DNA of 25,646 bases from Bacteroidota bacterium (lineage in GTDB: Bacteria; Bacteroidota; Ignavibacteria; Tepidaquicellales; Tepidaquicellaceae), in assembly GCA_003519545.1 (NCBI GenBank), contig DOWN01000122.1:1-25646 (forward strand), read 5' to 3'. Below are positions 22,331 through 25,646 of this stretch, in pieces. The position numbers were made by a program, and so were the translations under genes. The notes under the pieces are model-generated. The model saw nothing but the letters and a program-made list of their open reading frames with translations, searched no databases and was not told the origin of the DNA. Within the stretch, counting starts at the first letter, position 1, and every line of letters begins with the position of its first letter.

Positions 22331-24058
22331 TTATTTAATTAATAACATTTTCTTTGTATCAACAAATCCGTTTGATTCAAGTCTGTAGAAATATGTACCT
22401 GAAGATAATGTTGATGCATTAAATTCTACTACATAACTTCCTGCTGTTTTGAAATCATTTACTAATGTCATTACTTCTTTACCTAACATATCATAAACTT
22501 TCAAAGTAGTGTTGCCACTCTTTGGTAATGAGAAGTTTATTTTTGTTGTCGGGTTGAATGGATTTGGATAGTTCTGTGATAATGTATATTTATCTGCAAT
22601 TGAACTTGTTGGAGTTACGCCGGTTGGTGTACCATTGTTAGATTTTATAAATGCTAAAGCTCCTTTTAATACTCTCTTGAATCCAAAGTCTGTACCACCT
22701 ACGCCACCTGATCCTACATAATATCTTGGATCCTGGAACATAGTTACTACTACTGATGTTGGACCAACTTTTGAGATACCTGCTAATGAATCTGCAGTTC
22801 CTCTGCCTTGATATCTGTTCCATGCAACACCACCACTTACAGGACGGCTTCCATCAGGCCAGTATGAACCTCCAGGAGGAGTTGTTGATAATCCATCTGA
22901 ATCTCCTGATGAAATATTGATTACTGCATTAAAGCCTGTACCACCAGCGTTATCTGATAAATACTGATAACCACCGAATGATCTTGTCATTACTGTATCA
23001 AGGAACGGTGAACCTGTTCTGTCATAGTTATAACCCATGTCACCACCGATTAACAACAATGATTTCTTTGCCATTGCTGTTCCGGTTGCTAACCATGTTT
23101 TTATTGCTGTTCTTTGTCCTACGGATAATCCTCTTACTAAAGCTGCATCAAATGCTGTCTCTTGTAAAATGATTGTGCTGTAGTTTGTTAATGATGGTAA
23201 TACTGTATTTGAGTCTTTTGTGATTACTCTATATTTACCTACTAACATAGGAAGATATTTCATCAAGGTGTCTCTGTCTGCTTTTCTTATCGCATTACTT
23301 GCTGCCAATACACTGTCATTCAAGATTACTAAAGTTGAATCACCGGCAACAGGAGGAGCTCCTGCACTTTCAACAGTAATCATATCAACACCGATGAAAT
23401 CACTGTTTACTCCGTTAGGACCACCATTCACTACGTTATATCTGATTGCAAATCTTCCGTTTGCTGATGCTGTCGGAGCTCTGTATCCTCTACGCTCCCA
23501 TGCACCTGCTGTGTTAACTTTGAATCTGCCTAATTCTGTCCATGTTCCTTCAGGCACTGAATCATTTGCTGAATACATTACTCTGATTGAATCAGGGAAT
23601 GTTGATGCTGCAGGTCCTCTTGAATAGAAGTATAATGAATCACCTGCTTGTGTACCACCTGTTAATCTTGGTAATACTAACCAACTGTCTATATTATTTG
23701 CATTTGTTACTACGTTGTAGTTTGCTGCTACATAACCTGTTGCAGGTCCATTAAATGCATTGAATACTGTGCTGTTTCCCTGGAACCATGTTGCTGTTGT
23801 TCCCTGAGGACCACCACCTCTGTAATAAACTTTGTATCCTCTTGTTTTTAATGCGGTAGTATCGTTATTACCGTTTAAACTGTCAACATAAACTACAGTT
23901 CCTGCATTATCCAAATCAGGATTGATAACTGATGGATTCGGGGAATCAGTTTGTGTTTGTGGATTTCTGCTACCGAATGGATCGGAAACATTAAATCCGA
24001 GATAGAAGCCGGTTATTAAGATTAATAATACCGGTAAAATGTAATTTTTTTCTCTCAT
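22331..24058 (-). CDS. T9SS-exported protein: jelly-roll domain, GATase-like domain, sorting tail
   Basis: This is a 575-residue protein with an N-terminal membrane or signal segment (about residues 6-23). Residues about 55-230 look like a choice-of-anchor J or cleaved-adhesin-type jelly roll (SWLVLPRLTGG...SLYFYSRG...FIGVDMITVE). Residues about 240-470 hold an alpha/beta region (TLVILNDS, YSTIILQETAF, KSLLLIGGDMGYNYD) that resembles a class I glutamine-amidotransferase-like fold. I see no Cys in the whole protein, so it would not be an active amidotransferase. Residues 496-575 are the T9SS sorting domain (NYPNPFNPTTKINF to KKMLLIK). Codons favour AAC and TAC, and GC is visibly higher than in neighbouring genes, suggesting high expression. 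Function unknown; probably surface-bound or released. Residues 147-230 are almost identical to the next protein. Confidence 0.85.
   Translation of the reverse strand: MREKNYILPVLLILITGFYLGFNVSDPFGSRNPQTQTDSPNPSVINPDLDNAGTVVYVDSLNGNNDTTALKTRGYKVYYRGGGPQGTTATWFQGNSTVFNAFNGPATGYVAANYNVVTNANNIDSWLVLPRLTGGTQAGDSLYFYSRGPAASTFPDSIRVMYSANDSVPEGTWTELGRFKVNTAGAWERRGYRAPTASANGRFAIRYNVVNGGPNGVNSDFIGVDMITVESAGAPPVAGDSTLVILNDSVLAASNAIRKADRDTLMKYLPMLVGKYRVITKDSNTVLPSLTNYSTIILQETAFDAALVRGLSVGQRTAIKTWLATGTAMAKKSLLLIGGDMGYNYDRTGSPFLDTVMTRSFGGYQYLSDNAGGTGFNAVINISSGDSDGLSTTPPGGSYWPDGSRPVSGGVAWNRYQGRGTADSLAGISKVGPTSVVVTMFQDPRYYVGSGGVGGTDFGFKRVLKGALAFIKSNNGTPTGVTPTSSIADKYTLSQNYPNPFNPTTKINFSLPKSGNTTLKVYDMLGKEVMTLVNDFKTAGSYVVEFNASTLSSGTYFYRLESNGFVDTKKMLLIK
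23367..23621. repeat. Direct repeat, copy A (jelly-roll domain coding segment)
   Basis: This 255-base segment matches 25392-25646 with nine mismatches by my base-by-base comparison. Three of the nine change one codon (Val to Thr) and six are silent. Copy B runs off the window, so the repeat is probably longer. Confidence 0.9.
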
Positions 24059-24085
24059 GAATATTTAATTTAAGATTAGAGAAAC

Positions 24086-24114
24086 AAGATACCGAATAAT
24101 AAATGTAGTATCAA
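24086..24114 (-). promoter_or_regulatory. Candidate promoter for the 575-residue T9SS gene
   Basis: On the minus strand TTGATA and TATCTT are 17 bases apart, followed by a 27-base leader to the ATG at 24058. The same bases also partly fit the Bacteroidota-type TTG...TAnnTTTG pattern. It lies directly after the terminator of the upstream gene, where a promoter is needed. Confidence 0.35.
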
Positions 24115-24115
24115 T

Positions 24116-24148
24116 AAAAAAAGCCGATTTCTTTCGAAACCGGCTTTT
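24116..24148 (-). terminator. Rho-independent terminator after the partial T9SS gene
   Basis: An inverted repeat (AAAGCCGATTTC / GAAACCGGCTTT on the plus strand) has one imperfect pair that becomes a G-U wobble in minus-strand RNA. The minus-strand side ends in a T-run. It lies about 30 bases after the stop codon, so it ends minus-strand transcription. Confidence 0.85.
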
Positions 24149-24178
24149 CATAAAATACTATAAATTATAGATTTATAC

Positions 24179-25646
24179 TTATTTAATAAGCATCATTCTT
24201 TTCGTTTCAGCAAATCCATTTGACTGAATTGAATAGAAATATACACCACTTGTTAAGTTTGTTGCATTGAACTCATAAGCATAAGTTCCTGCAGCCAATT
24301 GATTACTTACAAGAGTTGCAACTTCTTTACCAAGAACATCATAAACTTTCAAAGTAGTAAATCCTGCTTGTGGAATTGAGAAGTTTATTTTTGTTGTTGG
24401 GTTAAATGGATTTGGATAGTTTTGAGCCAATTTATATTCAGAAGGAGCAGTTGTATTAATTGGTGTGATACCTGTAGTAGGACCATATTTTGATACAGCA
24501 CCTGTAGCACCTACAGCATATAACATAAAGCCGTTTCTTGCTTTAACTATATGATTGAAAGCACCTGTTCCGGTATGTTGTTGAGCCCATGAAGTACCAT
24601 TGTTTGAAGTATAATAGATAGCAGTAGTAGTTCTTAAACCCCACCAGTCGTTACCTAAACCGGTGATACCGCTCACGTTACCTGTTCCAGGATAAGTATT
24701 AGCACCCCATGTAGAACCACCGTTTGTAGTGACTCTCATATTTGTACCACCTGCTAAACCAACTGAAGAATTATTAAACCAAACAGCATAAGAGTTTAAT
24801 TCACCTAAAGCTTGTGAAGTCCAGCTTGTACCGTTATTTGAAGAATAATAAATTTTTGAGTTATTAGTACCGAACCAAATGTTTGTTCCGATCATCATAG
24901 CTGAGTTATTCCATCCTGCTTCAGAACCTGCTTGTGGCAAGAACTGGCCTGTTGAATCCCATGTAGCACCACCGTTTGTAGTTCTCCATAAAGACCATCT
25001 TGCAGCGATAGGATCACCTTGCATCCAACCGTTGTTAGCATCAGACATTAAGATAACATTGATAAATCCACCTGTTTGTGAGAACACCTGAGTCCAAGTT
25101 GAACCACCGTTTACTGTTCTGTAAACGAATGTTCCTGTAGCAGAAGAACCTGTTGCTAAAGCAGTGTTAGCATCAATTGCCCAAATGTTATAGATTGGAT
25201 GAGCACCGATACCTGTACCTGTAGCATTTGTCCAAGTACCACCGTTAGTTGTTCTAATTACAGTAGGAGCAGATGCAGAACCTCCTGCAGCCCAAACGAT
25301 TTCATTTGTTGCTGCTGAAACTGTATATAAAGGATTTGTTGTACCTGATGTTTGGTTGAACCATGAAGATGGAGGAGGAGGAGCAGCTGTTCTTTCAACA
25401 GTAATCATATCAACACCGATGAAATCACTGTTAGTTCCGTTTGGACCACCATTAACTACATTATATCTGATTGCAAATCTTCCGTTTGCTGATGCTGTCG
25501 GAGCTCTGTAACCTCTACGCTCCCATGCACCTGCTGTGTTAACTTTGAATCTGCCTAATTCTGTCCATGTTCCTTCAGGGACTGAATCATTTGCTGAATA
25601 CATTACTCTGATTGAATCAGGAAATGTTGATGCTGCAGGTCCTCTT
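24179..25646 (-). CDS. T9SS-exported Ycf48-like beta-propeller protein (5' end outside window)
   Basis: At least 488 residues are seen; the frame is open to the window edge and begins in the same jelly-roll domain as the 575-residue neighbour, so the true start lies outside. An internal ATG at 25603 is not the start. After MITVE and a Pro-rich linker come six clear repeats with an Asp-box-like core, for example YRTVNGGSTW, WRTTNGGATW and YYSSNNGTSW, and a worn seventh. This fits one seven-bladed propeller of the Ycf48/BNR/VPS10 type. The last 80 residues are a T9SS sorting domain (NYPNPFNPTTKINF to KRMMLIK). Codons favour AAC and GGT as in highly expressed genes. The protein is probably exposed at the cell surface; its ligand is unknown. 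Confidence 0.9.
   Translation of the reverse strand, partial: RGPAASTFPDSIRVMYSANDSVPEGTWTELGRFKVNTAGAWERRGYRAPTASANGRFAIRYNVVNGGPNGTNSDFIGVDMITVERTAAPPPPSSWFNQTSGTTNPLYTVSAATNEIVWAAGGSASAPTVIRTTNGGTWTNATGTGIGAHPIYNIWAIDANTALATGSSATGTFVYRTVNGGSTWTQVFSQTGGFINVILMSDANNGWMQGDPIAARWSLWRTTNGGATWDSTGQFLPQAGSEAGWNNSAMMIGTNIWFGTNNSKIYYSSNNGTSWTSQALGELNSYAVWFNNSSVGLAGGTNMRVTTNGGSTWGANTYPGTGNVSGITGLGNDWWGLRTTTAIYYTSNNGTSWAQQHTGTGAFNHIVKARNGFMLYAVGATGAVSKYGPTTGITPINTTAPSEYKLAQNYPNPFNPTTKINFSIPQAGFTTLKVYDVLGKEVATLVSNQLAAGTYAYEFNATNLTSGVYFYSIQSNGFAETKRMMLIK
25392..25646. repeat. Direct repeat, copy B (jelly-roll domain coding segment)
   Basis: Second copy of the 255-base segment at 23367-23621, offset by 2025 bases and in the same orientation. 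Identity stops sharply at 25392, where the coding sequence enters the Pro-rich linker. The other boundary is outside the window. Confidence 0.9.

Noticed and set aside
23220..23627. 135-codon open frame antisense to the 575-residue T9SS gene
   Set aside because: It overlaps the conserved jelly-roll coding segment and its residues have no family pattern.
25601..25603. ATG at 25603 as the start of the last gene
   Set aside because: The frame continues upstream with residues identical to the neighbouring protein, so the gene is cut by the window edge.

Overview
The window is AT-rich chromosomal DNA from a member of the Bacteroidota/Chlorobi lineage, most likely Ignavibacteria. Three secreted proteins end in a type IX secretion (T9SS) sorting domain of the NYPNPFNP...KKMxLIK kind that is very common in Ignavibacteria. 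LpxC is fused to FabZ, a Bacteroidota/Chlorobi trait. Many starts have no Shine-Dalgarno sequence, and several genes start with TTG. I see no tRNA, rRNA, CRISPR, transposase, integrase or phage gene. No gene-free stretch exceeds 300 bases; the longest is about 168 bases (6545-6712), AT-rich with nothing I can name.

Layout. 13-4798 (+): a sugar-1-phosphate nucleotidyltransferase, a 65-residue membrane protein, a 698-residue Asp-box beta-propeller protein with a T9SS tail, a SAM methyltransferase, and a secreted TIM-barrel glycosidase-like protein. 4806-7801 (-): mrp, a small lipoprotein, an Nfu-type Fe-S scaffold and an oxalate-decarboxylase-like bicupin. 7902-10415 (+): a four-helix membrane protein and a small protein, both unrecognised, then a PhnP-like metallo-hydrolase and an inositol-monophosphatase-family enzyme. 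10417-11716 (-): ribH and a PHP phosphoesterase. 11837-14223 (+): a FtsB/DivIC-like protein, an M42 aminopeptidase and trpS.

14252-20994 (+) is an envelope-biogenesis cluster: uppS (lipid carrier for peptidoglycan), bamA (outer-membrane protein insertion), two skp/ompH chaperones, lpxD and lpxC-fabZ (lipid A). It ends without the lpxA often found next. 21023-25646 (-): pgk, preceded by two large T9SS-exported proteins, the second cut by the window edge. These two carry an almost identical 84-residue domain in front of unrelated central regions, and each is followed by a clear hairpin terminator.

Most of the window is ordinary housekeeping DNA. I found no convincing undescribed multigene system. 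The best points for a second look are the near-identical domain copies in the two T9SS proteins, the Asp-box propeller with about 14 repeats, the secreted glycosidase-like protein overlapping a methyltransferase gene, the altered lid of the bicupin, and the missing Cys pair in Mrp.
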